Positions 1 through 5,801 of a DNA stretch of 7,721 bases are shown here, piece after piece. The notes beneath the pieces were generated by a model that was given only the letters and a program-made list of their open reading frames with translations, was not told where the DNA came from and made no database searches. Positions within the stretch are counted from its first letter, which is position 1. The number at the start of each line of letters is the position of its first letter. This stretch comes from Chloroflexota bacterium (GTDB taxonomy: Bacteria; Chloroflexota; UBA6077; CF-72). Location: NCBI GenBank assembly GCA_019247135.1, contig JAFAPL010000846.1, forward strand, positions 1 through 7,721. Reading direction: 5' to 3'. The translations under genes were made by a program, and so were the position numbers.

Positions 1-638
1 AGACCTATGGCCTGACCGAGACCGCCTCGCAGATTGCCACGCTGGCGCCGGAGGACGCCTTGAGAAAAGTGGGGTCGGCCGGCAAGCCACTGATGGGAGC
101 GCAGCTGCGTATCGAGCACGACGGCGAAATCAGCGTGCGCGGGCCGACCGTCAGTCCCGGGTACCTCCACCAGCCGCGACGCGACGACTGGCTTCGCACC
201 GGCGACCTCGGCTATCTCGACGACGAGGGTTACCTGTACGTCCTCGATCGGCGGGACGACCTGATCGTCTCAGGTGGCGAGAACGTCTACCCCGCCGAAG
301 TGGAGGCCGCATTGCTGGCGCATCCGCGCGTGATGGAAGCCGGTGTGTTTGGCGCACCTGACGCGGAATGGGGCGCGCGCGTAGCCGCGGTTGTGCTGGC
401 CTCGCACGTAACTCCGGAGGAGCTGCAGTCGTTTTGTCGCGACCGCCTCGCCGGCTACAAGGTACCCCGACAGGTCGTGTTCTCCGACGAGCCGTTGCCG
501 CGCAATGCCGCGGGCAAACTCTTGCGGCGCGAGCTAGCCCATCGTTTTCTGGCCGTCGAGCGACTCGCGAATGATGTCAGCATGCCCGGCGTGCTGCGAG
601 ATTTCGGCGATCAGGTGCACGATCACCCGCCTGCCTGA
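1..638 (+). CDS. menE: o-Succinylbenzoate--CoA ligase, C-terminal part (5' end outside window)
   Basis: MenE activates o-succinylbenzoate with ATP and CoA in cytoplasmic menaquinone synthesis. The reading frame is open from base 3 and gives 211 residues. It opens in the A5 motif of the adenylate-forming superfamily, [10 protein letters not shown], followed by a glycine-rich stretch (GSAGKPL) typical of MenE. The A7/A8 region is intact ([12 protein letters not shown], then [20 protein letters not shown]). The A10 motif [10 protein letters not shown] carries the catalytic lysine at 516-518. The TETASQ motif and the text around it favour MenE over a general acyl-CoA ligase, but the N-terminal half is not visible. 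A member of this family normally ends soon after A10; here about 30 more residues are read across the antisense 3' end of the DinB-type gene. That tail looks unlike the family and may be dispensable. No frameshift is obvious in the core. Confidence 0.85.
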   Translation, partial: TYGLTETASQIATLAPEDALRKVGSAGKPLMGAQLRIEHDGEISVRGPTVSPGYLHQPRRDDWLRTGDLGYLDDEGYLYVLDRRDDLIVSGGENVYPAEVEAALLAHPRVMEAGVFGAPDAEWGARVAAVVLASHVTPEELQSFCRDRLAGYKVPRQVVFSDEPLPRNAAGKLLRRELAHRFLAVERLANDVSMPGVLRDFGDQVHDHPPA

Positions 639-1055
639 CCAGCTCGCACCAGGCTTGAACCACGGTGCGGGCGGCAGTGGATGCGATGCGTTCAGGTCCG
701 GCAACCTGGCGATGATCTCGTCGGTCTGGCGCGCCTGTTCCGCGTAGGCCTCGAGGAGGCCCGAGAGCGTTTCGCCGGGCTGCATCTCGAACGCAGCCGG
801 CCAATCGACGTTTGCGTTCGCGTCCTGCATGCCGGCGGCCCCATGCACGGCGAAATTGCTCCACCCGCGCTCGACAGCGGTGACGTGCTTGATCAATCCG
901 CCCAGCGTGAGCGCGCTGGCGGTGGTACGCATGGCTGCCTGTTCGTCGGTGAGGTCGCGACAGGTGAACCGGAGGAAGTAGCGATGCTGGTTCAACGTTT
1001 CGAGCAACTCCGCGTGTTCCTGGGTCTGGTGCGTGGTCCCCGCGAGATTGGTCAT
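534..1055 (-). CDS. DinB / DUF664-type four-helix putative metalloenzyme
   Basis: The 173-residue protein has the length and pattern of the DinB-like DUF664 group. An N-terminal helix ([17 protein letters not shown]) is followed by [15 protein letters not shown] with His57, and the conserved C-terminal helix reads [22 protein letters not shown] with His155 and His158. The three histidines probably bind a divalent metal, as in DinB-fold proteins; thiol-S-transferase roles are known only for some members, so the reaction is unknown. I chose the ATG at 1055 because family homology starts there; an upstream start at 1112 would add 19 unconserved residues and run nearly to the FAH gene. A TATGGT box sits 6 nt before this ATG, compatible with a leaderless transcript. 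The last 34 codons overlap menE antisense. The gene diverges from the FAH gene. Confidence 0.82.
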   Translation of the reverse strand: MTNLAGTTHQTQEHAELLETLNQHRYFLRFTCRDLTDEQAAMRTTASALTLGGLIKHVTAVERGWSNFAVHGAAGMQDANANVDWPAAFEMQPGETLSGLLEAYAEQARQTDEIIARLPDLNASHPLPPAPWFKPGASWSGRRVIVHLIAEISQHAGHADIIRESLDGQKTMG

Positions 1056-1132
1056 GCGCACACCATACGCCTGTTTGCGGCCAGTTCCCGTCCTGAATGT
1101 AGCTGCCGGCAATGGCGCTAGTATGGGCAGAT
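1056..1132. promoter_or_regulatory. Divergent promoter region between the DinB-type and FAH genes
   Basis: This 77-bp spacer must drive both flanking genes. On the minus strand TATGGT (1067-1062) lies exactly 6 nt before the ATG at 1055. On the plus strand TAGTAT (1119-1124) lies 8 nt before the ATG at 1133. Both fit the TANNNT -10 pattern at a spacing that would give leaderless or nearly leaderless mRNAs, and neither start has a good Shine-Dalgarno sequence. I see no convincing -35 element on either side. The boxes are short, so this is suggestive only. Confidence 0.4.
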
Positions 1133-2083
1133 ATGCGTCTTGCCACCTTCCTTCTTGCCGGACAGCCGCGGGCGGCGGTGGTCGCCTCGGATCAGACGCT
1201 CGTTCCCATTTCCGAACTGGTGCCCGGCGCGCCAGCCGATATGGTCGAGATTGTCAGCGCCGGACCAACGCTATGGGACCGATTGCGTGCAGCCTCGACG
1301 TCGGCGCGCGGCGGCCGGTCCCTGCGGGAGGTGACGCTCGCCGCTCCAGTTCCGCGTCCGCATCGCAACGTGATGTGCGTGGGCTGGAACTATTCCGAGC
1401 ACTTCGCTGAAGGCCAGGGCATGCGGGGACCCAACGACAGTCCGCAGGAAATTCCCGAATATCCGGCCCTTTTCAGCAAACAGCCCAACACCGTCGTTGG
1501 ACCAGAGCAGCCGGTGTGGCATCCAGCCCCCGTCTCCGAGCAACTCGACTGGGAAGTGGAGCTCGCCGTCATCATTGGCATTCCAGGTCGCGACATTCCA
1601 CAGGAGCAGGCGTACGAGCACGTATTCGGGTACACCATCGGCAATGACGTCTCGGTGCGCGACGTCCAGCGCCGCCATGGTGGCCAGTGGTACAAAGGCA
1701 AAGGGTTCGATTCGCACTGTCCGCTCGGTCCGTGGATCGTTACACCGGATGAGCTCGGCGATCCGCACAATCTGCACATCACCTTGCGAGTGAATGGCGT
1801 CACCAAACAGGACTCCAGCACGCGCTTCATGGTGTTTCGGCTCCCGCGCATCATCCACGAATTCTCGCTGGGTGTACGGCTGGAGCCCGCGGACGTGATC
1901 CTGACCGGGACACCGGAGGGGGTTGGTTTCGCTCGCAAACCGCCGGAATTCTTGAAAGTCGGCGACGTCATGGAAGCGGAGATCGAAAAGATCGGCGTCC
2001 TGCGCAACGCCGTGGCGAAGTACGAACCATCCGAGTCGTCGAACGCGTCGGGCGTTGCGCCAGCACATGCGGAGGTGCGCTGA
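1133..2083 (+). CDS. Fumarylacetoacetate hydrolase (FAH) family protein
   Basis: The protein has 316 residues. Family members cleave or isomerise beta-diketo or hydroxymuconate-type acids in aromatic catabolism, or decarboxylate oxaloacetate, using one divalent metal in the cytoplasm. An N-terminal lid-like domain (about 1-85) precedes the catalytic core, which begins near NVMCVGWNYSEHF. The metal ligands are in place: Glu141 and Glu143 in WEVELAVIIG and Asp172 in GNDVSVRD, with the 29-residue Glu-to-Asp spacing I recall from FAHD1-type proteins. The closing motifs LTGTPEGVGF and LKVGDVMEAEIEKIGVLRN are canonical. The start is ATG 1133; an upstream in-frame ATG at 1112 would add seven unconserved residues. 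The last 17 or so residues (rich in Ser, Ala, Glu) extend past the usual family end. The stop overlaps the next gene's ATG by one base, implying translational coupling. The exact substrate cannot be told from sequence. Confidence 0.9.
   Translation: MRLATFLLAGQPRAAVVASDQTLVPISELVPGAPADMVEIVSAGPTLWDRLRAASTSARGGRSLREVTLAAPVPRPHRNVMCVGWNYSEHFAEGQGMRGPNDSPQEIPEYPALFSKQPNTVVGPEQPVWHPAPVSEQLDWEVELAVIIGIPGRDIPQEQAYEHVFGYTIGNDVSVRDVQRRHGGQWYKGKGFDSHCPLGPWIVTPDELGDPHNLHITLRVNGVTKQDSSTRFMVFRLPRIIHEFSLGVRLEPADVILTGTPEGVGFARKPPEFLKVGDVMEAEIEKIGVLRNAVAKYEPSESSNASGVAPAHAEVR
2071..2077 (+). promoter_or_regulatory. Strong Shine-Dalgarno for the DLH gene
   Basis: GGAGGTG lies inside the last codons of the FAH gene, with 7 nt between GGAGG and the ATG at 2083. 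It is the best ribosome binding site in the window. Together with the TGATG stop/start overlap it fixes the DLH start and supports translation from a shared mRNA. Confidence 0.75.
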
Positions 2084-2769
2084 TGCCACGTGGTGAGGAC
2101 ATCCAGTTTCCGAGTAATGGCGGCACTGCAAACGGGTACCTGGCAACTCCAGACTCGGGCAGCGGCCCGGGGATCGTCGTGATCCAGGAGTGGTGGGGCT
2201 TGAACCACCAGATTCGGACAACCGCGGACCGCTTCGCCAGTGAGGGCTTCGTCGCCCTCGCGCCAGACTTCTACCACGGCAAAGGCGCGGAGATCGGTGA
2301 GCCGGACGAAGCGGGAAAGCTGATGATGGCGTTGAACATCGACGGCGTCGCCAGGGACGGGCGCGGCGCGGTGGAATGGCTCCGCCAGCGCGTCGGGTCG
2401 CCCGTCGGTGTCATCGGGTTCTGCATGGGCGGGCAGCTTGCGTTGCTGGTCGGCACCGTTGGATCGGATGACGTGGGGGCCGTGGTCGACATGTACGGTG
2501 TTCACCCGAATGTCAAACCGGACTTCTCCAGGATGAAAGCGCCGGTCATGGCATTGTTCGCCGATAATGACGGATTTGTGGACGCGTCCGCGCGTGAGAA
2601 CCTGGCGCGGCAGATGCGTGAAGCCGGAGTGCGCTACACGTCAGACGTGTACCCCGGTGTCGACCACGCGTTCATGAATGACGAAAATCCCTCGGCCTAC
2701 AACCGCGATGCGTCCGAAGACGCGTGGAGGCGCATCACCGCCTTCTTCCGCCAGGAGCTACGAACCTAG
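2083..2769 (+). CDS. Dienelactone hydrolase family protein
   Basis: This is a 228-residue alpha/beta hydrolase of the dienelactone hydrolase family, whose founder opens dienelactone to maleylacetate in chloroaromatic breakdown. The catalytic set is complete: nucleophile Cys114 in GFCMGG, acid Asp163 in ADNDGFV, His195 in PGVDHAFMN, and Glu36 in VIQEWWGLN. Glu36 has the same number as the glutamate that pairs with the nucleophile in the Pseudomonas enzyme. Length is normal for the family, and there is no signal peptide, so it is cytoplasmic. Many relatives are annotated carboxymethylenebutenolidase without proof, and that caution applies here. It is translationally coupled to the FAH gene and followed after 4 nt by the nitroreductase gene, which suggests one lactone- or ring-derived substrate route. 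Confidence 0.93.
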   Translation: MPRGEDIQFPSNGGTANGYLATPDSGSGPGIVVIQEWWGLNHQIRTTADRFASEGFVALAPDFYHGKGAEIGEPDEAGKLMMALNIDGVARDGRGAVEWLRQRVGSPVGVIGFCMGGQLALLVGTVGSDDVGAVVDMYGVHPNVKPDFSRMKAPVMALFADNDGFVDASARENLARQMREAGVRYTSDVYPGVDHAFMNDENPSAYNRDASEDAWRRITAFFRQELRT

Positions 2770-2773
2770 CCGG

Positions 2774-3361
2774 GTGGAGTTCCAGGACGTCGTCCGCAAG
2801 CGCCGCATGGTGCGCAGCTTCTTGCGCCGGCAGCTTCCAAGCGAAGTCGTCGAGCGCATTCTCAGCAACGCGCAGCGCGCACCCTCGGCCGGCTTCAGCC
2901 AGGGTTGGGCGTTTCTCGTGCTGCAGGACGATGAAACCGCGCAATACTGGGACGCGGTCGGCCCGGGGGCCGGATTTGCCTACCCGGACCTGTTCAACGC
3001 GCCGTTGCTGGTCGTGTGTTTGTCGAACAAGCGGGCATACCTGGAGCGCTACGCCGAGCCGGATAAAGGGTGGACCGATCGTTCGGAGTCCCACTGGCCG
3101 GCCCCGTATTGGGATATCGATACCGGCATGGCGGCGTTGCTCATGCTTCTCACCGCGGTCGACGCAGGTCTGGGCGGGTTGTTTTTCGGCATCCCACCCG
3201 AAAAGATCTCAACGTTCCGCGATACATTCGGAGTACCTGAGCATCTCCACCCGATTGGCACCGTCGCGATCGGCTATCCGGCAGGCACGGACGCACCGTC
3301 GCCATCTTTGAAGCGCGGCCATCGCGGAACCGACGAAGTCATTCGTCGCGGCCGTTGGTAG
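2774..3361 (+). CDS. Nitroreductase family FMN-dependent oxidoreductase
   Basis: From the GTG at 2774 the protein has 195 residues, normal for a single-domain nitroreductase. It begins VEFQDVVRKRRMVRSF, the usual N-terminal FMN-phosphate-binding arginine cluster (Arg8-Lys-Arg). APSAGFSQGWAFLVL (36-50) matches the second flavin segment, GLGGLFFGIP (132-141) the dimer/FMN region, and PIGTVAIGYPAG (160-171) the last strand. It ends in RRGRW, a common family finish. Such enzymes reduce nitro groups, quinones or enones with NAD(P)H; the natural substrate is unknown. ATG starts at 2678 and 2708 are in frame but would read through the DLH 3' end and add unconserved residues, so the GTG 4 nt after the DLH stop is preferred. 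An AGGAG at 2753-2757 is 16 nt upstream, too far to be ideal. Confidence 0.88.
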   Translation: MEFQDVVRKRRMVRSFLRRQLPSEVVERILSNAQRAPSAGFSQGWAFLVLQDDETAQYWDAVGPGAGFAYPDLFNAPLLVVCLSNKRAYLERYAEPDKGWTDRSESHWPAPYWDIDTGMAALLMLLTAVDAGLGGLFFGIPPEKISTFRDTFGVPEHLHPIGTVAIGYPAGTDAPSPSLKRGHRGTDEVIRRGRW

Positions 3362-3396
3362 CGCAAGGTTAACTCCGCTCCGCTCGTCACACTTCC

Positions 3397-5523
3397 GTGA
3401 CCCGCCTTCCGCCGCCGCCCGGTCCAAAGCTAGACTCGGGCAGGGTGCCCGCTGCTGCGACTCGTCCGCGACCCCGCCCGGCTTCGCTGCGCGAGCGTCG
3501 CAGAGCCGAGAGGAAGCGTCGCGGAGGGCCCGACATCGACGCTATCTCAGCGTTCCTCAATCGCTGGGCGCCCCCTGGTGGTTGGCTTGTTGCCGCACTT
3601 GTGCTCGTCGCGTTGTCGGCGGCGGCCGGCGTAGTCCTGCCGGAGAGTCCGGCCGGGTTGCTGTTACAGGCAAGCGTCGGGACCGCCGGTGGGCCGCTCG
3701 TCGCGGCATGGTCGATCTACGTTGCGGTCTTACTGATCAGGCGCCGGCCGCCGAAGCCGCTGCGCGTGCTTGCGTACGCGATCCTTTCGCTGACGTGGCT
3801 GCTCGTGTTGGCCTTGCGCGAGCCGAACGGTGGCGGCATGTCCGGCGAGACGCTGCTCGGCCTGCTCGACGCAGGCTTCGGCCGAACCGGGGGCCTGGCG
3901 CTGATCTCACTCCTCGCCGCGGGGGCCCTCGTCGGCCTGATCGGACTGGAACGGATCCTCGAGTGCGTGGCGTTTCTGGGCCGCCAGGTCCACAGGCTCG
4001 CGCCGCGACGCCAGTCCGCGTATCGGCGTGCGCCGCGCACGATTCTGTCGTCGCCGCCGGCCATCGCGGCGACACCGAATGACGAGCCGGTGATCCTTGG
4101 ACCGCGCAGCATCGTCCAGGAGACACGTCCACCCAAAGCACCGCCTCCGCCGAAGACCGTGCAGCCTGGGACGGCCTGGCAACGTCCGGAAAACTCGATC
4201 CTCGGCACGGCCACGGATGCGGCCTCGTTTTCACCCGCTGAGCTGAAAAGCCGCGCCCGCATCATCGAAGACACGCTGGCCTCGTTCAACATTCAGGCGC
4301 GGGTGGTCGAGGTCCAGCAAGGCCCAGCTATCACGCAGTTCGGCGTCGATCCCGCCGCGGGGGTGCCCGTGAGCAAGATCGTCTCGCGCCAGAACGACCT
4401 CGCACTACGACTGGGTGCACCCACCTTGCGTGTCCTGGCGCCCGTGCCAGGGCGGCCGATGGTCGGCATCGAGGTCCCGAATACATCGGTCGCCACTGTC
4501 AAACTCGGCGACTTGATGAACGCGCCGCAGTTCAATCGTGCGCGCCTCCCGATCGGCATCGGGATGGACGTCTCTGGCAAACCGGTGGTCGCCGATCTCA
4601 CGCGCATGCCGCATCTGCTCGTCGCCGGGGCCACCGGGTCGGGCAAGAGCGTGTGCATCAACAGCCTGATCACTTCGCTTCTGGTCACCCGCACGCCCGA
4701 CGAGGTCCAGTTCATACTGATCGACCCGAAGCAAGTGGAGATGAGCCAGTACAAGGGCCTGCCACATCTGCGTCTGCCAGTCGTGACCGACATGGACAAG
4801 GTCGTCGCGGCCTTGCGCTGGACCGTGCTCGAGATGGAGCGGCGCTACACGCGTTTTTCCGAAGTCAGCGCGCGCAACATCGTGGCCTTCAACGAGCGCT
4901 TTCCGTCGGAGCGCTTCGTCTACCTGGTGGTCGTGGTGGACGAGCTGGCGGACATGATGATGACCGCCGCCGAGGACGTGGAGCGACTCATCTGCCGCCT
5001 CGCGCAGCTTGGTCGCGCGGCCGGAGTGCACCTGGTCGTCGCCACGCAGCGGCCGAGCGTCGACGTGTTGACGGGGTTGATCAAAGCCAATCTGCCGACG
5101 CGGATCGCGTTTGCCGTCTCGTCGCAGATCGATTCGCGGGTGATTTTGGATCGGGCGGGTGCGGAGCGATTACTGGGTCGCGGTGACGCGCTGTACCAGG
5201 CCGGAGACGAGATGAATCCGCGGCGCGTGCAGGGTGCCTTTGCGTCGGACGAGGAAATCGAGGCCGTGTGCGAGTACTGGCGCGCGCAGGGGACGGCGCA
5301 GCACAGCATGGAAGATGAAGCGGAGCTGGAGGATCTGGCGCGCCAGGACGATCCGGAGGAGAAGCTGCTGGCGCAAGCGCGTCAGATCGCCTTCGAACGT
5401 GACGGCCAGATCACTCCAGGCTACCTGGCGCGCAGGTTGAAGATCGGCCTGCAAAAGGCGGCGCGCATCCACCAGACCCTCGTCGCCGACGAAGCCGCCG
5501 CGCAGTCCCAATCCGACGACTAA
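3397..5523 (+). CDS. ftsK: FtsK/SpoIIIE-type DNA translocase
   Basis: This 708-residue protein is a membrane-anchored hexameric dsDNA pump for chromosome segregation at the division septum. A basic, proline-rich N-terminus (1-60) precedes four hydrophobic segments at about 62-81, 100-114, 122-141 and 166-187. A short linker rich in Pro (about 190-275) follows. The alpha domain starts near AELKSRARIIEDTL (281-294). The RecA-like beta domain has Walker A GATGSGKS (411-418), IDPKQVEMSQYKGLPHL (442-458), Walker B VVVVDELADMM (511-521), ATQRPSVDVLTGLIKANLPTRI and RVILDRAGAERLLGRGDALY (581-600). The gamma winged helix (about 652-700) is divergent and ends early. The start is uncertain: GTG 3397 lacks a ribosome binding site, and GTG 3445 is an alternative. 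The gene sits 35 nt after the nitroreductase gene and may be partly co-transcribed. Confidence 0.95.
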   Translation: MTRLPPPPGPKLDSGRVPAAATRPRPRPASLRERRRAERKRRGGPDIDAISAFLNRWAPPGGWLVAALVLVALSAAAGVVLPESPAGLLLQASVGTAGGPLVAAWSIYVAVLLIRRRPPKPLRVLAYAILSLTWLLVLALREPNGGGMSGETLLGLLDAGFGRTGGLALISLLAAGALVGLIGLERILECVAFLGRQVHRLAPRRQSAYRRAPRTILSSPPAIAATPNDEPVILGPRSIVQETRPPKAPPPPKTVQPGTAWQRPENSILGTATDAASFSPAELKSRARIIEDTLASFNIQARVVEVQQGPAITQFGVDPAAGVPVSKIVSRQNDLALRLGAPTLRVLAPVPGRPMVGIEVPNTSVATVKLGDLMNAPQFNRARLPIGIGMDVSGKPVVADLTRMPHLLVAGATGSGKSVCINSLITSLLVTRTPDEVQFILIDPKQVEMSQYKGLPHLRLPVVTDMDKVVAALRWTVLEMERRYTRFSEVSARNIVAFNERFPSERFVYLVVVVDELADMMMTAAEDVERLICRLAQLGRAAGVHLVVATQRPSVDVLTGLIKANLPTRIAFAVSSQIDSRVILDRAGAERLLGRGDALYQAGDEMNPRRVQGAFASDEEIEAVCEYWRAQGTAQHSMEDEAELEDLARQDDPEEKLLAQARQIAFERDGQITPGYLARRLKIGLQKAARIHQTLVADEAAAQSQSDD

Positions 5524-5534
5524 CCCGCGATTCT

Positions 5535-5556
5535 CCGAGCGTCCAAGGCGGCTCGG
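5535..5556 (+). terminator. Weak hairpin downstream of ftsK
   Basis: CCGAGC (5535-5540) and GCTCGG (5551-5556) can pair across a 10-nt loop, 11 nt after the ftsK stop. It is followed by a C-run, not a T-tract, so it is not a classical intrinsic terminator. It may help end the transcript, or may be chance in GC-rich sequence. Confidence 0.25.
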
Positions 5557-5598
5557 CCCCCTTAGAGAACCCTTCCGCGGCATGCCCTCGTGTCTAAT

Positions 5599-5652
5599 AC
5601 TCCCCCTCCCTGAGCCAGGGAGGGGGCTAGGGGGTGGGTCGATCCAAGCGCA
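5599..5652 (+). repeat. Hairpin/G-rich interspersed repeat, copy 1
   Basis: An 11-bp perfect stem (CCCCCTCCCTG at 5602-5612, CAGGGAGGGGG at 5616-5626) encloses a 3-nt loop AGC. It is followed by CTAGGGGGTGGGTCGA and a CCAAGCGCA end. The G-rich arm plus tail has four G-runs with loops of 1, 3 and 1 nt (5618-5638), a good G-quadruplex pattern. Copy 2 matches over nearly the whole unit, differing in the loop, one A/G change in the tail and a one-base indel near the end. It resembles REP-like palindromic units scattered in many GC-rich genomes; no transposase is nearby. Confidence 0.85.
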
Positions 5653-5681
5653 GCGCCGCGCCCTTCAGAACGCGTCAGAAA

Positions 5682-5737
5682 ACTCCCCCTCCCTGAGTGG
5701 CCAGGGAGGGGGCTGGGGGGTGGGTCGACCAAGCGCA
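5682..5737 (+). repeat. Hairpin/G-rich interspersed repeat, copy 2
   Basis: This copy has the same 11-bp stem (5685-5695 with 5702-5712) but a 6-nt loop AGTGGC. The tail carries G-runs that again give a four-tract G-quadruplex pattern (5704-5724). It is in the same orientation as copy 1, with unit starts 83 bp apart. Its right end (CCAAGCGCA) stops only 3 nt before the extended -10 element, so the repeat supplies the -35 region of the LysR promoter. The stems are identical while the loops differ, which suggests the stem is maintained. Confidence 0.85.
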
Positions 5738-5740
5738 AGC

Positions 5741-5749
5741 TGGTATAGT
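5741..5749 (+). promoter_or_regulatory. Extended -10 promoter element of the LysR gene
   Basis: TGGTATAGT contains a TGN extension directly before TATAGT (5744-5749), matching TATAAT at five of six positions. The -35 region falls in the repeat tail near GGGTCGACC and matches poorly, which extended -10 promoters tolerate. The expected start, about 7 nt after the hexamer, is near 5756, the first base of the inverted repeat. Confidence 0.5.
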
Positions 5750-5755
5750 GGCCCG

Positions 5756-5775
5756 ACCACCCAACGATGGGTGGT
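5756..5775 (+). promoter_or_regulatory. 20-bp inverted repeat in the LysR leader (operator or 5' mRNA hairpin)
   Basis: ACCACCCA (5756-5763) and TGGGTGGT (5768-5775) are perfect complements around ACGA. The site lies between the -10 element and the ATG at 5802. As DNA it could be an operator for autoregulation. As RNA it would form an 8-bp stem with a 4-nt loop at the very 5' end of the transcript. It does not show the usual T-N11-A LysR box, so the binding partner is unknown. Confidence 0.5.
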
Positions 5776-5801
5776 TTAGATAGGACTGATCTGCTCAAAC
5801 A

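Larger units (their letters stand above)
5524..5801. other. Intergenic region between ftsK and the LysR gene
   Basis: This 278-bp gap has no supportable gene. It contains a weak hairpin after ftsK (5535-5556), two copies of a C-rich/G-rich hairpin repeat (5599-5652 and 5682-5737), a 29-bp unrelated spacer between them, an extended -10 element (5741-5749) and a 20-bp inverted repeat (5756-5775). Open frames crossing it on both strands consist mostly of the low-complexity repeats and show no protein-like pattern. Confidence 0.8.

Noticed and set aside
681..1121. Plus-strand frame of 146 codons opposite the DinB-type gene
   Set aside because: The minus strand encodes a clear DUF664-like protein with the expected histidines; the plus frame shows no family resemblance.
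1271..2221. Second long minus-strand open frame (316 codons) over the FAH gene
   Set aside because: No domain pattern, no start context, and it competes with another antisense frame over the same DNA; a codon-bias artefact.
1390..2505. 371-codon open frame on the minus strand, opposite the FAH and DLH genes
   Set aside because: Both sense genes here have complete catalytic motifs and good starts. The antisense product is rich in Pro, Ser, Arg and Thr with no recognisable domain, typical of a GC-rich shadow frame.
2678..2773. Longer nitroreductase start at ATG 2678 or 2708
   Set aside because: It would overlap the DLH 3' end and add about 20-30 residues with no family match; homology begins exactly at the GTG 2774.
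3397..5523. Conjugative or plasmid FtsK-like coupling protein instead of the chromosomal translocase
   Set aside because: Four N-terminal membrane segments, alpha and beta domains and a C-terminal gamma-like domain are in the cellular FtsK/SpoIIIE order, and no mobile-element genes are nearby.
5599..5652. Intrinsic terminator of ftsK formed by repeat copy 1
   Set aside because: The stem is strong, but it lies about 75 nt past the stop and is followed by a G-rich tail, not a T-tract; the second copy next to a promoter also argues against a simple terminator.
5599..5737. CRISPR array
   Set aside because: Only two repeat units, each about 55 bp with an internal palindrome, one 29-bp spacer and no cas genes; better explained as interspersed REP-like units.
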